A DNA stretch of 64,000 nt from Sabethes cyaneus (GCF_943734655.1 NC_071353.1:79870909-79934908), one strand, 5' to 3'. Numbered from the stretch's first letter, positions 23,690 to 35,550 are shown. Notes: generated by a model from the letters alone, not told the origin. Program-made: numbers and translations.

Positions 23690-24168
23690 AATTACAAAAA
23701 ATAAAAAAATGTGAGCGTCGGGTAAAATTAAAGATTTAGAACGCTAATAGCTCTGCCAATTATGAATGGATTTTGATGGTTTGAATACCAAACGATTCAG
23801 AATAGTTGTAATAATTATATGGTTTTCATTACAATTTTCATTTTCAATCACTAAATACAGTTAAAATTAACGAAACTTTTCGACTTCAAATTTTCCCATA
23901 CATTTTTTTCGTGATTATGATTACCTTGCTTCACAAGCAGGGAAGACAGTTAACCACACCATCTGTTAGTGTGGTTTCCTTTTACAAACAACGCATTTGT
24001 TTATTTATATAACCATTTGTAGTGAATGCCGTTTTAAAAAATTAGTGTATCATATAGGCTAACAAATAGCAACTTTTTGACGTAGGACTACGTCTTTGTT
24101 TACTATATGGGACTGGGTAGCACTTTGTGAAAACGAAAATATAAGTGTAACGTTTGAATGAAGGATTT
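23690..24168. other. AT-rich stretch, nothing recognised
   Basis: No coding signal. One GACGTAGGACTACGTC palindrome near 24,078 and a short CCACACCATCTGTTAGTGTGG hairpin-like word near 23,955. Confidence 0.5.
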
Positions 24169-24379
24169 CTAGGGCATGTGCAGCACAATGTTTGTTCTAT
24201 TCTATATTTTATAACAGTTTTAAATTTTGTAACATGTGAAAAATGAAACAAAATGCAGGCAACCGCAATCCAGTTTTAATGGCAGTTCTTTTTGATATTA
24301 CCCCATAAACAATCCTTCCTGCTTTTCCCCCTATTTAGAGATGCGTGTTGATTTGTGTGGGACAAATGTCATATGTCAT

Positions 24380-24795
24380 ATGCTGGAGGAGGACTTGCGA
24401 GTGCTCGGAACTTTCGAACGACGAGTATTTAATGCGATCTTCGGTGGCGTACAGGAGAACGGAGTATGAAGGCGGAGGATGAACCATGAACTCGCATACC
24501 TCTATGGCGAACCCAGTATCCAAGATGTGGCTAAAGCTGGACGGATACGATGGGTAGGGCATGTTGCAAGGATACCGGACAAGTACCTTGCAAAGATGAT
24601 GATTGCCTCAAATCCGGTAGGAACAAGACGACCAGGAACATAGCGAGCAAGATGTTTAGACCATGTGGAGCGAGATCTGGTGGAGAGTACTCGGTGTCCA
24701 AGCAATTGGAGAGCGGTAGCCTACAACCAAGTTGATTGGAGAAATGTTATTCAACAGTCTTTGTCTTAGGATGGCAAGCCACCTAACTAAGTAAG
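24380..24795 (+). pseudogene. RTE C-terminal fragment in copy A
   Basis: Plus-strand frames read LRVLGTFERRVFNAIFGG, RRRMNHELAYLYGEPSIQ and RIRWVGHVARIPD: the region downstream of the reverse transcriptase, equivalent to 14,003-14,400 on the minus strand. Stops interrupt it (for example near 24,468). It is an integral part of all three composite copies. Confidence 0.85.
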
Positions 24796-25510
24796 CACTA
24801 TCCAGCACTCCACTGTTTGTCCAGCATTATCTGTCAGATTTACGCAACCGCTGCCACAACATACCAATTCGGCGCGTGCCTTTAATGAAACTGTCCGGAC
24901 CAGGCAGGGCAGGATATTGGTGTCAAATTCTTTACATATGTGTATTACCGCGGATGGTATTTGGTCCATGACGTTTGTACACTGTCACGGACCAAACGGC
25001 TTATAATTGTTTTCGAGCCAGGGGACTCGAAACTCTATTCTTGTCTTCTGCAACCCACCTATTAGCATCTCGATATCGAGCTGCAGTCAGTGACAGCAAA
25101 AGGATGCCCCGGGTTCAAAATTTGACAGCGGTCCCAAATCACACTGCTGGCAGTCAAGTGAAACGCAGTGGTGAAATGCTATTTAATTTTCGCACACCCG
25201 AGATGTTGGCGACGAAAACATGGTTGCCTGCCGATGGGGTGACTGCAACTGATAAAAACTCAATTCCAAACATGCAGCGCAGTTGTGGTTTGTGTCGTTT
25301 TGATCCCGGTAATGCATTTACCTCCTTTTTAGCATAAATGAAACAAACTAAGTAACTTCTTGTAAGCTACATATACTGGCAGGAGTGTAAAATCGATCAT
25401 AAAAAAGGTAGCAAGAGCAGCATTTGAAATCATGGTCACCTACCTGTCCGTTTCACAATTCCTTACCGAAAGATACCCCTGGTCCGGACGACAGGTGGAA
25501 GCCATACCAG

Positions 25511-25689
25511 GGGCCCTATTCTCACAGTTACCTCACCTCAATTCTCTCACGCGTCCTATTCTCACAGTCACCCTCACCTCACCTTACCGGCCCCATTTGA
25601 TTTGTACAATCACCCAGGTGACTCTGAGAATCGCAAATTATGCTCTCACCCAAAAAATTTAGATGAGATGACTGTGAGAATAGGACCCC
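25511..25689. mobile_element. MITE with GGGCCCTATTCTCACAG ends (copy A)
   Basis: Left end GGGCCCTATTCTCACAGTTA, right end the near reverse complement (CTGTGAGAATAGGACCCC). Orthologous insertions are in copy B (27,902-28,101) and copy C (38,997-39,195), so it predates amplification of the composite. Copy A has a ~20-bp deletion. Confidence 0.75.
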
Positions 25690-26179
25690 AGGTAATCTTC
25701 AGCAATGGATGTCTTTGGTTACATCCCTTTGTTCTGCTGGACCAGCGGATAGTGATGTGAATGTCATCTTTTAATGAGCGTTAAAGAAAATCCGTCATTA
25801 CTACTATTTTGATAGCAAAGCAATAGTGCTGCCGTCGCGAAATTTAGAAATCTTTGCAATAATTTCGTACTTAACTGCATACGTATTATACTCACAGCAA
25901 GTTTTACAATAGGAAACAACCAAACAAATAACAAATTTTTTTAAATTACTTGTATCATTCTGAACCAAAACGATTATGAACCAATCAACTGTCAAAAGTT
26001 TGTGTTTTGCTTATTATTGGCTACATACACAATATCCCATCTGTTTGAAACTCCGCTTTACTCGTGTTTCAAATATCTGCAGAAATAGAACACTGTTGTA
26101 TACCAGTTTCAAATTTTGTCCTATGCTAGGGCATGTACAACACTGTTTTATTATATATGAAAGTTTTAAAAAGAAACAA

Positions 26180-27385
26180 CCCGGGTAGAAATGCATAACG
26201 AATATTAATGTAAAAACATTACGGTTACTATGAATTTTACTGTTTACAACACTTTATGCTGTAACTTCACTGTACCGCTCTTGGAAAAATTTTCATATAA
26301 TTTATTCATATTAATGTAAAAACTTTACGATTACAATGAATTGTACTGTTTACAATACTTTATGCTGTAACTTCACTGTACCGTTCTTGGAAAAATTTTC
26401 ATATAATTCGGCAACAATTCAAATTGTTTCGAAGCAAATGGCCACCGGAAATCATCTCTATCTAAGGTCCAATCCTTGGCAGGTTGAGTTATTTGTAGAT
26501 ATAAATTGTGTTTCTTCCTCCGTCTAGTGTAGAAACCATCGATCGAGAAGTTTAATCTAATTCGTTTTACTGACGGGACGACGACACTTTGCAGGCCCTT
26601 GCGACTTACTTGTTCGTCTGTCAACATATTAGCCGCGACTCTTAACGCGGGTGTTCGGGAAAAGGCTCCGTACCTATGGAATAGACCAACCTCGTTGTTT
26701 CTACGTCTTGACATCGAATGAGGTGTCAGGCATATAATTAAGTTTTTATAACGGTAGATTTTACAATTGACAAAGGGAACGATAGAAGACGGTAATGAAA
26801 CAAAGAGTCGATAGGATCTAACAGATTGAGATAAGGCGTGAATGGGAAAGAGCGGAATTTGTTTATGTAGTTGTACTGACCTACACTAATACTAATACTC
26901 TAACACTTTCCTAATATGAGCGATGAATGCGGCTCGAAAATCATAATAGTTCGAAGCCTATCAAATTCATTGTCATCATATCTTTTCAAAAACATGAAAT
27001 ACCGTAATTAATCAGCCGGTTTTATTTTGTCCTAATAATCCGAAAGCCTACAATTTTCTTTTTCAGAACTCACCTTAAATTTCATTGTAACTTCGTTGTA
27101 AAACAGTGTAAAACTTATAGTGAATGTACCATAAATTTTACTGTTTTTGGTTTTTATTTGTATGGCAAAAAGCCGAAAAATTTAGTGTTACATCACTTAA
27201 TCACCCCCTTATTCGCTGTAAAATTGGCGGTTTCCAATAAAATTTACTGTGAAAACAGCGATATTCATGGTAACTCCAGTGTAACTTTTACCACGATTTT
27301 CACTGTTGCAATGTGGTTTTTCGAAGTTTTTCAATGTTTGTAACAGTGAAATTTAATGTTTTTTCGCTATACATTTTTATTCGGG
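26180..27385. mobile_element. 1.2-kb element with CCCGGGTAGAAATG ends, between copies A and B
   Basis: Left end CCCGGGTAGAAATG and right end CATTTTTATTCGGG are imperfect inverted repeats. The left third is a direct duplication of ~100 bp (26,203-26,302 and 26,313-26,410, containing TTATGCTGTAACTTCACTGT). A minus-strand frame at 26,373-26,714 (113 codons) has no certain domain; weak resemblance to a LINE tail is not claimed. Target duplication not visible. Confidence 0.55.
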
Positions 27386-27901
27386 AAATTGAAAATATCG
27401 GCAACCCCAACAGAGCGTTTCAGTTCTATTTTTTCTAACAGTTGAGTTACAAAGTTTGAAACTGGTATACAACAGTGTTCTGTTTCTGCAGATAAATGAA
27501 ACACGAGTAAAGCGGAGTTTCAAACAGATAGGATATTGTGTATGTGGCCAATAATAAGCAAAATACAAACTTTTGACAGTCGGTTGTTTCATAATCGTTT
27601 TCGTTCAGAATGATACAAGTAATTTAAACAAATTTGGGATGTGTTTCGGCCGACGGTTATTTGTTTGGTTGTTTCATATTGTAAAACCTGTTGTGAGTAT
27701 AATACGTATGCAGGTTAGTACGAAATTATAGCAAATGTTTCTAAATTTCGCGGGGGCAGCACTATTGCTTTGCTATCAAAATAGTAGTAGTGACGGATTT
27801 TCTTTAACGTTCATTAAAAGATGACATTCACGACATTCTATTCGCTGATCCAGCAGAACAAAGGGATGAAACCAAAGACGTCCATTGCTGAAGATTACCT
27901 T

Positions 27902-28101
27902 GGACCCTATTCTCACAGTCATCTCACCTAATTTTTTTGGGTGAGAGCACAATTTGCGATTCTCAGTCACCTAGTTGACTCCACTCACCTGGGTGACTGT
28001 ACAAATCAAATGGGGCCGGTAAGGTAAGGTGAGGGTGACTGTGAGAATAGGACGCGTGAGAGAAGTGAGGTGAGGCGAGGTAACTGTGATAATAGGGCCC
28101 C
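27902..28101. mobile_element. MITE with GGGCCCTATTCTCACAG ends (copy B)
   Basis: Orthologue of the insertion at 25,511-25,689, in the inverted composite: ends GGACCCTATTCTCACAGTCA and CTGTGATAATAGGGCCCC. Confidence 0.75.
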
Positions 28102-28524
28102 TGGTATGGCTTCCATCTGTTGTCCGGATCAGGGGGATCTTTCGGTAAAGAATTGTGAAACGGACAGGTAGGTGACCATGATTTCGCTGTCAAATTTTGA
28201 GTCCGGGGCATACTTTTGCTGTCACTGCAGCTCGATATAGATATGCCAATAGGGTGGTTGCAGTAGACAAGAATAGAGTTTCTAGTCCCCTGGCTCGAAA
28301 ATAATTATAAGCCATTTGGTCCGTGACAGTGTACAAACGTCATGGACCAAACACCATCCGCGGTAATGCACATATGTAAAGAATTTGACACCAATAGATC
28401 CTGCTAGGTCCGGACAGAGTATCGTTAAAGGCACGCGCCGAATCGGTACGTTGTGGCAGCGGTTGCGTAAATCTGACAGATAATGCTGGACAGACAGTGG
28501 AATGCTGGATATTACTTACTTAGG

Positions 28525-29050
28525 TGGCTTGCCGTCCTAACACAAAGCCTGTTGAATAACATTTCTCCAATCAACTTGGTTGTGGGCTACCGGTCTCCAA
28601 TTCCTTGGACACCGAGTACTCCTCACCAGATCTCGCTCGACATGGTCTAACCATCTTGCTCGCTATGTTGCTGGTCGTCTTGTTCCTACCGGATTTGAGG
28701 CAATCATCATCTTTGCAGGGTACTTATCCGGTATCCTTGCAACATGCCCTACCCATCGTATCCGTCCAGCTTTAGCCACCTCTTGGATACTGGGTTCGCC
28801 ATAGAGCTATGCAAATTCATGGTTCATCCTCCGCCTTCATACTCCGTTCTCCTGTACGCCACCGAAGATCGCATTAAGCACTCGTCGTTCGAAAGCTCCG
28901 AGCACTCGCAAGTCCTCCTCCAGCATTGTCTATGCTTCATCCCCGTAGAGAACAACCAGTCTAACAAGCGCAAAAGCGTCTTGTACAGGGAGCACTTTGG
29001 GATGCTGGATAGTGATTATTCTAAGCACAAATTGATCCCTTGTACACTCA
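28525..29050 (-). pseudogene. RTE C-terminal fragment in copy B
   Basis: Inverted counterpart of 24,380-24,795, slightly longer at its start (CTACGGGGATGAAGCATAG, encoding LYGDEA). Minus-strand peptides match FERRVLNAIFGG and the GHVARIPD region; broken by stops and shifts. Confidence 0.8.
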
Positions 29051-29218
29051 CCCAAGTGTCTATATGGAGTGTTTGTTAAAATTTTCGCGACAGACAATAC
29101 TGTTTTGCAATCTTTTTTCAAATCCCTTTTCCGCCTCACAAATAGAACAAAGTTAGGCAGGTGGCAGCACCGTTTCACACACCTAGCGAGTGACATATGA
29201 CATTTGTTCCACACAAAT

Positions 29219-30707
29219 GAAGATAGAATTAACACAGGGTGTCGATTATCCGGTGAAAATAAAATTCCCTGACTTTTCCAGGTTTTTCCAGGTGTATTTC
29301 GAAAAAATCCAGTTGCAAAATATCTCGCTAATTTCTCTTTTCAAAGTGTTTATTAGACTAAATTGGTTGTTAACTCTTTAATTACTATTTCTTAATGAAT
29401 TCATTTGTCTTTATCAATTCAAATGCATCTTTTTTGCGACGATGAAGTGAGCAACGCAGCTTCGTTCTATTATTTGAATCCAGATCTTATATTTTTATTC
29501 GATCTACTTTTAATAACGTCGGGTTTATGATTCTATGGACTCTGTGCTCCCCTGGGTGCTTCCAGTCGAGTATCAAACATATGACTGATGTGGCCACTGA
29601 GTCCATTTGTTGGACTAAATCAAGATTTTGATGCTGAAATGGTCTATCCTCCGAAAACGAATTAATCGTAGGTTTTCACTAGTGATCGACATCAGAATAA
29701 AAATTAAAGTCCGGGTTCCGGCACAAATGGGTTAAATGCCGTAGCTTATTTTCAAAGGCTGATTTTGGTTCAGTTTGATTCGTTCTCGTTTCGGTTACAG
29801 TCTGATTTCGGTCCGGAAGTCTGGAATTATCTAGATGCAAAATTTCTTTGTATTAAAAGTTGGACTTTTCTAAATGTCATCTCCCATGACCCAATGAATA
29901 GTTGTTCTCGAAGCGTAGAATAGTGTTGTAAGAATCTTGCTACATTGGCCGTAGAGAAAACAGAAAAAGTAATGTCTCAACAATAGTGATGCACAGATTA
30001 AAAATATGTCAACATCCACTAGCCTAGCATGGACTTTTATGTCACTTTCCATGCAAAATAAACTAATTAAGCACAAAAGTTGTCCCAAAAACTTTTGTGC
30101 TAAATATCCGATCAATATCGAAGAATCCAATAAATATTGAAATATTGATAATGATCAATTAGGTGGTGAGCGGTGAGCCCTTACGAAAATCGATCAAATC
30201 GGTCCAACCGTTGATGAGAAGCGTGGTCTGGTAAAGAGCGGGTCAGTCGCACATTCATGAAATTCGAAACTCGATTTCGAAACTCTGTGAAATTTGTACG
30301 CAACAGATTGGTTGCACGTGAGTCAAACTCAAAATAACGTGCCATCTTTCATTTCATTTGTGCATTTGTGATGGCAATGAATAACAATGTGCCAGCTACT
30401 TGAAATAAATGCTATCCTTGCCAAGCCATAGCTTTTTCGGTATATTTTCTTCACCTGTTAAAAATCCCTGACTTCAAATGAAATTCCCTGACATTCCCTG
30501 ACTTATCCAGGTTGCAACGAATTTCCCTGATATTTCCAGGTTTTCCCTGATTTTCCAGGTAATCGACACCATGTAACAAAAGGGCGAATGTCACAAGCGT
30601 AAACAAATCGAGTGAGGGTTGATTTTCCTATGCTGGTCCAGCAAAAAATAACTCTCACCCGCTTTGTTTACGTTTGCGACATTCGCCCTTTTGTTAATTC
30701 TATCTAG
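29219..30707. mobile_element. Palindromic MITE split by a D element
   Basis: Without the nested insert (29,235-30,578) this is a ~145-bp hairpin element: left arm GAAGATAGAATTAACAAAAG continuing GGGCGAATGTCACAAGCG, right arm its near-perfect complement ending TTAATTCTATCTAG. It sits between AAAT duplications (29,215-29,218 and 30,708-30,711). Copies A and C show the empty site near 24,345 and 34,573 (GTTGATTTGTG). Confidence 0.85.
29235..30573 (+). mobile_element. Family D transposon, copy D1
   Basis: 1,339 bp with 14-bp TIRs CAGGGTGTCGATTA (last copy base-altered to CACCATG). Subterminal regions are packed with TCAGGGAA and CCTGGAAA words. Flanked by TAACA on both sides (29,230-29,234 and 30,574-30,578). 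An 86-codon minus-strand frame (29,870-30,130) is conserved only because the copies are recent; it has no domain. Non-autonomous, superfamily unknown. Confidence 0.88.
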
Positions 30708-30984
30708 AAATCAACACGCATCTCTAAATAGGGGGAAAAGCAGGAAGGATTGTTTATGGGATAATATCAATTAGAACTGCCATTAAAACTGGATTGCGGT
30801 TGTCTGCATTTTGTTTCATTTTTCACATGTTACAAAATTTAAAACTGTTATAAAATATAGAATAGAACAAACATTGTGCTGCACATGCCCCTACTAAACC
30901 ACTGAACGCAACAGAACAATTTATATGTCGTTGGATAGATAAAATGACCAGCAATTTAATGAAGGGAGATAGAGAGCAATTTTA

Positions 30985-31290
30985 TGAAGAACGCAAGTGG
31001 GCGGGCTCCCATTCAAATAACACACAAATTTCCACAAAATTCGAGAACTAATCAAGCAAATGGAACCAAATTTAACATGTGGGAGTTTCAGGAGGTAAGA
31101 ACTCCCCTCTTTAGGAGGGGGGCTCCCATACAAATAATACACGTATTTCCACATAACTCGAAAACTAATCAAGCAAATGGAACCAAATTTGGTAGATGGG
31201 GTTTTTGGAGACATGAATTTATTTTATGATGGTTTGAGACCCCTCACCCCTGTGCCTCCTACCAAGGATGTATGTATGTATAAGGACTCT
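30985..31290 (+). repeat. Tandem ~115-bp repeat with AACTAATCAAGCAAATGGAA
   Basis: Two and a half units share CCCATACAAATAA, ATTTCCACAAAATTCGAGAAC, AACTAATCAAGCAAATGGAA and GGTTT/GAGTTT(C/T)(A/T)GGAGG. Short frames across it on both strands are repeat artefacts. Confidence 0.7.
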
Positions 31291-31564
31291 CATACAAATA
31301 AAATAGAAATTTTTACATATTTTTTGCTATGTAACAAGTGGTAAGCTGTGAAAGTAAACTAGTGAAACCTTTTCGGAGCAAAAGACGGTGAATCGAATCG
31401 TGCCTGTTGCCATTCATGTCAGAAGAGAAGGACATTCGAATGGCTCATCATATTTGCGATGAACGTGCTTTGGCTTTAATGTTATTTGTAACCAATGACC
31501 CTTTTAAAGGCCACAAGCGAGAGTAAGTAAGATTATTGAAACATGTCAGGCTACGCATAATCAT

Positions 31565-31930
31565 ATTTAACACAATAATCTGTAGGCTGGTCATTTATTA
31601 CTATTTCAACCTTAATGTGCAAATGCAAGTGAAATCTCAATTTCAGTTTTAAGTTTTCTCCCACATCTAATTTCATGTTCCAGCTTCCAGTCTGGATTGG
31701 TCCAAATGAAAGTCTGATATGTTCAATTTCAAATCCAATTTTAAGGAATATTTCAAGTTTAGTTTTTAAGCAATAACAGTAAATTAGGTTCAACTAAAGT
31801 CCAATTTTCAGTTCCATCCAATTTGATCCCAACGTCACATCCAATTGAAGTATAATTTCAAGCTCAATTCTAAGTTCACTTTCCTTTTCAAGTCTGATTT
31901 GAGTATAATATGAAGTCCAATTCACTATCT
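31565..31930. repeat. 12-bp phrase repeat (AATTTCAAGTCC type)
   Basis: A loosely tandem series of AATTTCAAGTTC / AATTTTAAGTCC words. The same vocabulary fills 46,310-46,985. It starts with a CAATAATCTGTAGGCTGGTC phrase also found near 845. The 80-codon minus frame over it is not a gene. Confidence 0.65.
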
Positions 31931-32640
31931 TTTGATGACAAAAATTTTACGATAGCGTTAAGTTTTCTTCCTGAGTTATGGCCATCGTGGTTATCGTAAG
32001 ATTATGAATCTACGGATAAGAAAAACGTAATTTTTAAGAATTAGAACATAGATTTTCCGACATTTCTTTGAAATTTTCTACCACCGAGAAAGATTTTGTA
32101 GAATTTTTTTTCCAGGAAGCATTTTTTGTGGATAACTAAGAAATATAACTAATATTTTCATAAAACAGGATTTTCTCAGCGATGCTTAGTTCCTGAGAAA
32201 TGATTATTTGAGATAAATAAATGTTTATAAAAATTACCTTTTCCGGCTTTAGAATAACAAAAACACTATCATAAAGTTTTTTCACTAAAAAATAATGAAT
32301 TTGAAAATAAGAAAACAATATTTTAAAAAAAAATCTTTGAATTAGAACATGGTTTTCTCGACTTTTCTTTACCACTGCCGTGGAAAATTTTGTGAAAACT
32401 GGTATTTTTCCTAGATTGCTAAGAAAATTTTCTTGTATCTTTACAAAAAATCTTTGTTCTACGATGCTTGATTCAAGAGTTATGAATTTTTCAAATAAGC
32501 GATGTCCGAGAAAATCTGAAAATTTCCCTTAGAGCTTTCAAGGAAAACTGGAGATCTCGATTTTTTCAATACTATTTTTTTAATTAGCCCATAAACTGCC
32601 AAATGTCATACAATTCTGAGGCACTGCACCAAACCGAAGA
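31931..32640. other. AT-rich stretch, nothing recognised
   Basis: Low-complexity AT sequence with degenerate TTTTCTTAGNNATGCTTGATTC-like phrases (three diverged copies near 32,100-32,200, 32,290-32,400 and 32,420-32,480). No coding signal. Confidence 0.45.
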
Positions 32641-32794
32641 TTTGTGCGAAAATAATTGGTGCCGTGGCGTGAGCAGAGATCTGTTCACTTTACTTTCGGG
32701 ACGTTAGTTTAGTCGACGGGATTGTTGTATCATATCACACGGCGTTTTACTTTCGGCAACCAATCTTGCGGTTTGGCAAGTGTTGAAGTCGCTT

Positions 32795-32944
32795 ATGCGA
32801 TTTATTTTTACGCAATTCGTAATTTACGTGAATTTAATGCTTAGCAGCGCACTAGAGCGAGGAAAAAGACTAAGCAAAATATTCAATGAGAGTGCGGATT
32901 TATTAGATGGTTTTGAAAACTCAACTGTAGTGACGTCGTATCAG
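32795..32944 (+). CDS. Putative first coding exon with signal peptide
   Basis: An ATG at 32,795 opens 50 codons ending exactly at a splice donor CAG|GTACGG (32,945). The predicted N-terminus MRFIFTQFVIYVNLMLSSA is a typical signal peptide: a basic start, a hydrophobic core and a small residue for cleavage, followed by the polar LERGKRLSKIFNESADLLDG. No family recognised. Codon use and the clean signal-peptide/donor pairing argue for a host gene reading rightward, but the downstream exon is not identified. It could be chance or a TE open frame. Confidence 0.35.
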
Positions 32945-33013
32945 GTACGGGTTTCACACACAATGGTGTATTCAGAAAACAATGTTAGCGTTATTTAAGA
33001 AGCATGTAAGATC

Positions 33014-33140
33014 AGGGTGTCGATTTCCTGGAAAAACCTGGAAAATCAGGGAATATCAGGGAATTCATTTTTGGATCAGGGAAATCAGGGAATATCAGGG
33101 AATTACGAAATTCAATCAGGGAAATTTTGTTTACCCGGCA
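33014..33140 (+). mobile_element. Solitary terminus related to family D
   Basis: Begins AGGGTGTCGATTTCCTGGAA and continues with repeated ATCAGGGAAT words, as in the right end of family D, but more diverged and without the rest of the element. Frames across it are artefacts. Confidence 0.75.
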
Positions 33141-33669
33141 ATATTGTTGATCAAATTTGGAATCAAATCAATTTTCGTGTAAAATATACGCAGATTAATC
33201 GGTTGAATTAAAACATGTTATATGTCTAGTGGCGATTCGATTATCTTTCAGTTTGCCGTAAATTTTTTATTTGTTTTGCGCCGTACAATTGTCAGACTTC
33301 ACTCGCTGTAGTGCTCGAAATCGGCAATGGTAGGCCTCACGCACTTCACGGTGCAGACTCGCACACATTTTCTAACAATATATCTAGCTAAAGTTTTGCC
33401 GTACCTCGAAGCCAGCAAAACGCACATTTTTGTACCAAAAATCTTTGGGGAATTATCACTTAACCCCATACTTTTTGATTTTGCAGCAAAGATAACAAGC
33501 TGAAACTTCCAGGAAAGTTTTGTTTTAGTTTAACTGAAAACCCGCAGACATGTGTCCACCTTCCAGCGGCAAAGTTACTAGTTTGAGCTGACTTAAAATT
33601 AGCAAGATTTGTTATGTTTACATGGCTGTAATTTTGCTGTATGTAACATCTAAGCTTTGTGCAAAAACA

Positions 33670-33780
33670 GGGGTGATATTGCGATTCTCGTTTCGAGTGA
33701 TTTTGGTTCGAGACGCCCATTTGTTTAACGGGGTTGAAACGAACCAAAATCACTCGAAACGAGATGCGCAATGTCACCCC
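33670..33780. mobile_element. 111-bp palindromic MITE, TIR GGGGTGAYATTGCG
   Basis: The ~40-bp arms GGGGTGATATTGCGATTCTC ... and the reverse complement from 33,780 are near perfect, around a 29-bp loop. No transposase; flanks do not show a convincing duplication. Confidence 0.8.
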
Positions 33781-34142
33781 AGGTCGATTAGATTATTTCT
33801 CAATCTTTGTTTCTTTGTATTCAAGTTGATACCTCAAACTGTCCCTAGACTCGATAGAAAAGTGCGTTTTCGAAACGCTGCACAATAGTCGGAAAATTGC
33901 GATTTTTGGCCAAAATTATTTTTTAATTTCAAATTGATTCTAGATTATATTTGTTACAAAAGAAATGATTTAAACTTATAAGAACTCATATTTAGGGTGA
34001 ATTGGGGAAAAATGATCAAATGTTTTCGATATAAATATTTGCTTGACAAAAATTTTTTTTTCTCGCGGGGATTCTCCCATTCTCTCATTGAAGTATGTAA
34101 GCATATTTCAAAATGCGATTTGTCTCGTTCGCACAAACAATA

Positions 34143-34227
34143 GGCCGTATGAATAAAAGAGTTAGAGCATACTCTCCCATAAGATTTACACGGGAAAAGC
34201 AAAGCAAACTGTTTTATTCGTACGGCC
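34143..34227. mobile_element. 85-bp MITE with TA duplication
   Basis: Arms GGCCGTATGAATAAAA and TTTTATTCGTACGGCC are inverted copies with one mismatch, flanked by TA on each side (34,141-34,142 and 34,228-34,229). Tc1/mariner-like by target, non-coding. Confidence 0.75.
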
Positions 34228-34769
34228 TAATGTTCGATGCTAGCGCTGCTTCGACGCACTATGGATCCTCTCCGTACAAAAGCTGGACAAAAATAAACAA
34301 GTTGTCCGAAGATACTAAAAATGCCACTTGGTTGGAATTTTGTGTACCTAAATCTGATTTTTGCATTTAAAATGTTCTAAAATTAACGTCTAGGGCATGT
34401 GCAGCACAATGTTTGTTCTATTCTATATTTTATAACAGTTTTAAATTTTGTAACATGTGAAAAATGAAACAAAATGCAGGCAACCGCAATCCAGTTTTAA
34501 TGGCAGTTCTAATTGATATTATCCCATAAACAATCCTTCCTGCTTTTCCCCCTATTTAGAGATGCGTGTTGATTTGTGTGGAACAAATGTCATATGTCAC
34601 TCGTTAGGTGTGTGAAACGGTGCTGCCACCTGCCTAACTTTATTCTATTTGTGAGGCGGAAAAGGGATTTGAAAAAAGATTGAAAAACAGTATTGTCTGT
34701 CGCGAAAATTTTAACAAACACTCCATATAGACACTTGGGTGAGTGTACAAGGGATCAATTTGTGCTTAG

Positions 34770-35550
34770 AATAATCACTATCCAGCATCCCAAAGTGCTC
34801 CCTGTACAATACGCTTATGCGCTTGTTAGACTGGTTGTTCTCTACGGGGATGAAGCATGGACAATGCTGGAGGAGGACTTGCGAGTGCTCGGAGCTTTCG
34901 AACGACGAGTGCTTCACGGAGCGAAAAAGCTCCAGTTTGTTTCAAACAAAATGATTGTTGCTTTAAGCCTCAATAAAATATTTTTATAACAACCTGAAAA
35001 TATTGTTGTTTCAAAACGAGATTCTGTTTGAATCAAGAAAATAGCAGTTTTGAATTAAAAGTAAAGTATTTTCAAATTTGAAGTTAAGATTGATATAACA
35101 ATAAATATTTTCATTTCAATCATTTATTTCAGTTTGAATCAAAACGAAATTTTTGTTTGTGCGTAAAACAACCATAAATATGGTTGAAACGACATTTTTA
35201 TTCTCCGTGTTAATGCGATCTTCGGCGGCGTACAGGAGAACGGTGTATGAAGGCGGAGGATGAACCATGAATTTGCATAGCTCTATGGCGAACCCAGTAT
35301 CCAAGAGGTGGCTAAAGCTGGACGGATACGATGGGTAGGGCATGTTGCAAGGATACCGGATAAGTACCCTGCAAAGATGATGATTGCCTCAAATCCGGTA
35401 GGAACAAGACGACCAGCAACATAGCGAGCAAGATGGTTAGACCATGTCGAGCGAGATCTGGTGAGGAGTACTCGGTGTCCAAGGAATTGGAGACCGGTAG
35501 CCCACAACCAAGTTGATTGGAGAAATGTTATTCAACAGGCTTTGTGTTAG
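34770..35550 (+). pseudogene. RTE C-terminal fragment in copy C (interrupted)
   Basis: Reads LVVLYGDEAWTMLEEDLRVL and GAFERRVL before the MITE at 34,915, resuming at 35,210 with AIFGG and then the WVGHVARIPD region. Same capture as in copies A and B. Confidence 0.8.
34915..35209. mobile_element. MITE with CACGGAG termini
   Basis: 295 bp; left CACGGAGCGAAAAAG, right TTTTTATTCTCCGTG. Copy B (ACTCGTCGTTC next to GCATTAAGCAC) gives the empty site GTGCTTAATGCG, so TT is the maximum duplication. The interior has repeated GTTTGAATCAAAA/GTTTCAAA words on both strands. Non-coding. Confidence 0.8.

Larger units (their letters stand above)
24169..26175 (+). repeat. Composite repeat, copy A
   Basis: Begins CTAGGGCATGTGCAGCAC and is collinear with copy C (34,390-39,756) and, inverted, copy B (27,386-30,895). 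In order it carries an AT-rich leader, a captured RTE 3' fragment (24,380-24,795), a GC-moderate segment with the 'CCGCGGATGGTATTTGGTCC' phrase, a nested MITE (25,511-25,689) and an AT-rich tail. Copy A lacks ~320 bp present in B and C (junction near 24,372, at an ATG microhomology). Its last ~50 bp, starting CTAGGGCATGTACAACACTG, are inverted relative to copy C. Confidence 0.85.
27386..30895 (-). repeat. Composite repeat, copy B (inverted)
   Basis: Reverse complement of copies A and C. Reading upward from 30,895 it contains the AT-rich leader, a palindromic MITE that is itself split by a D element, the RTE fragment, the GC-moderate segment and the nested MITE, ending near 27,386 at CCCAACAGAGCGTTTCAG. 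With copy A it forms a large inverted pair around a 1.2-kb centre. Confidence 0.85.

Noticed and set aside
26373..26714. 113-codon minus-strand frame resembling a LINE tail
   Set aside because: Similarity too weak to name; it overlaps a tandem duplication inside a TIR-bearing element.
29870..30130. 86-codon frame conserved in all three D copies, considered as a small transposon gene
   Set aside because: The copies are nearly identical throughout, so conservation carries no coding signal. No domain, and the hydrophobic composition fits AT-rich DNA.
34915..35209. piggyBac assignment of the CACGGAG MITE because the empty site contains TTAA
   Set aside because: Only TT is duplicated and the ends do not resemble piggyBac termini.
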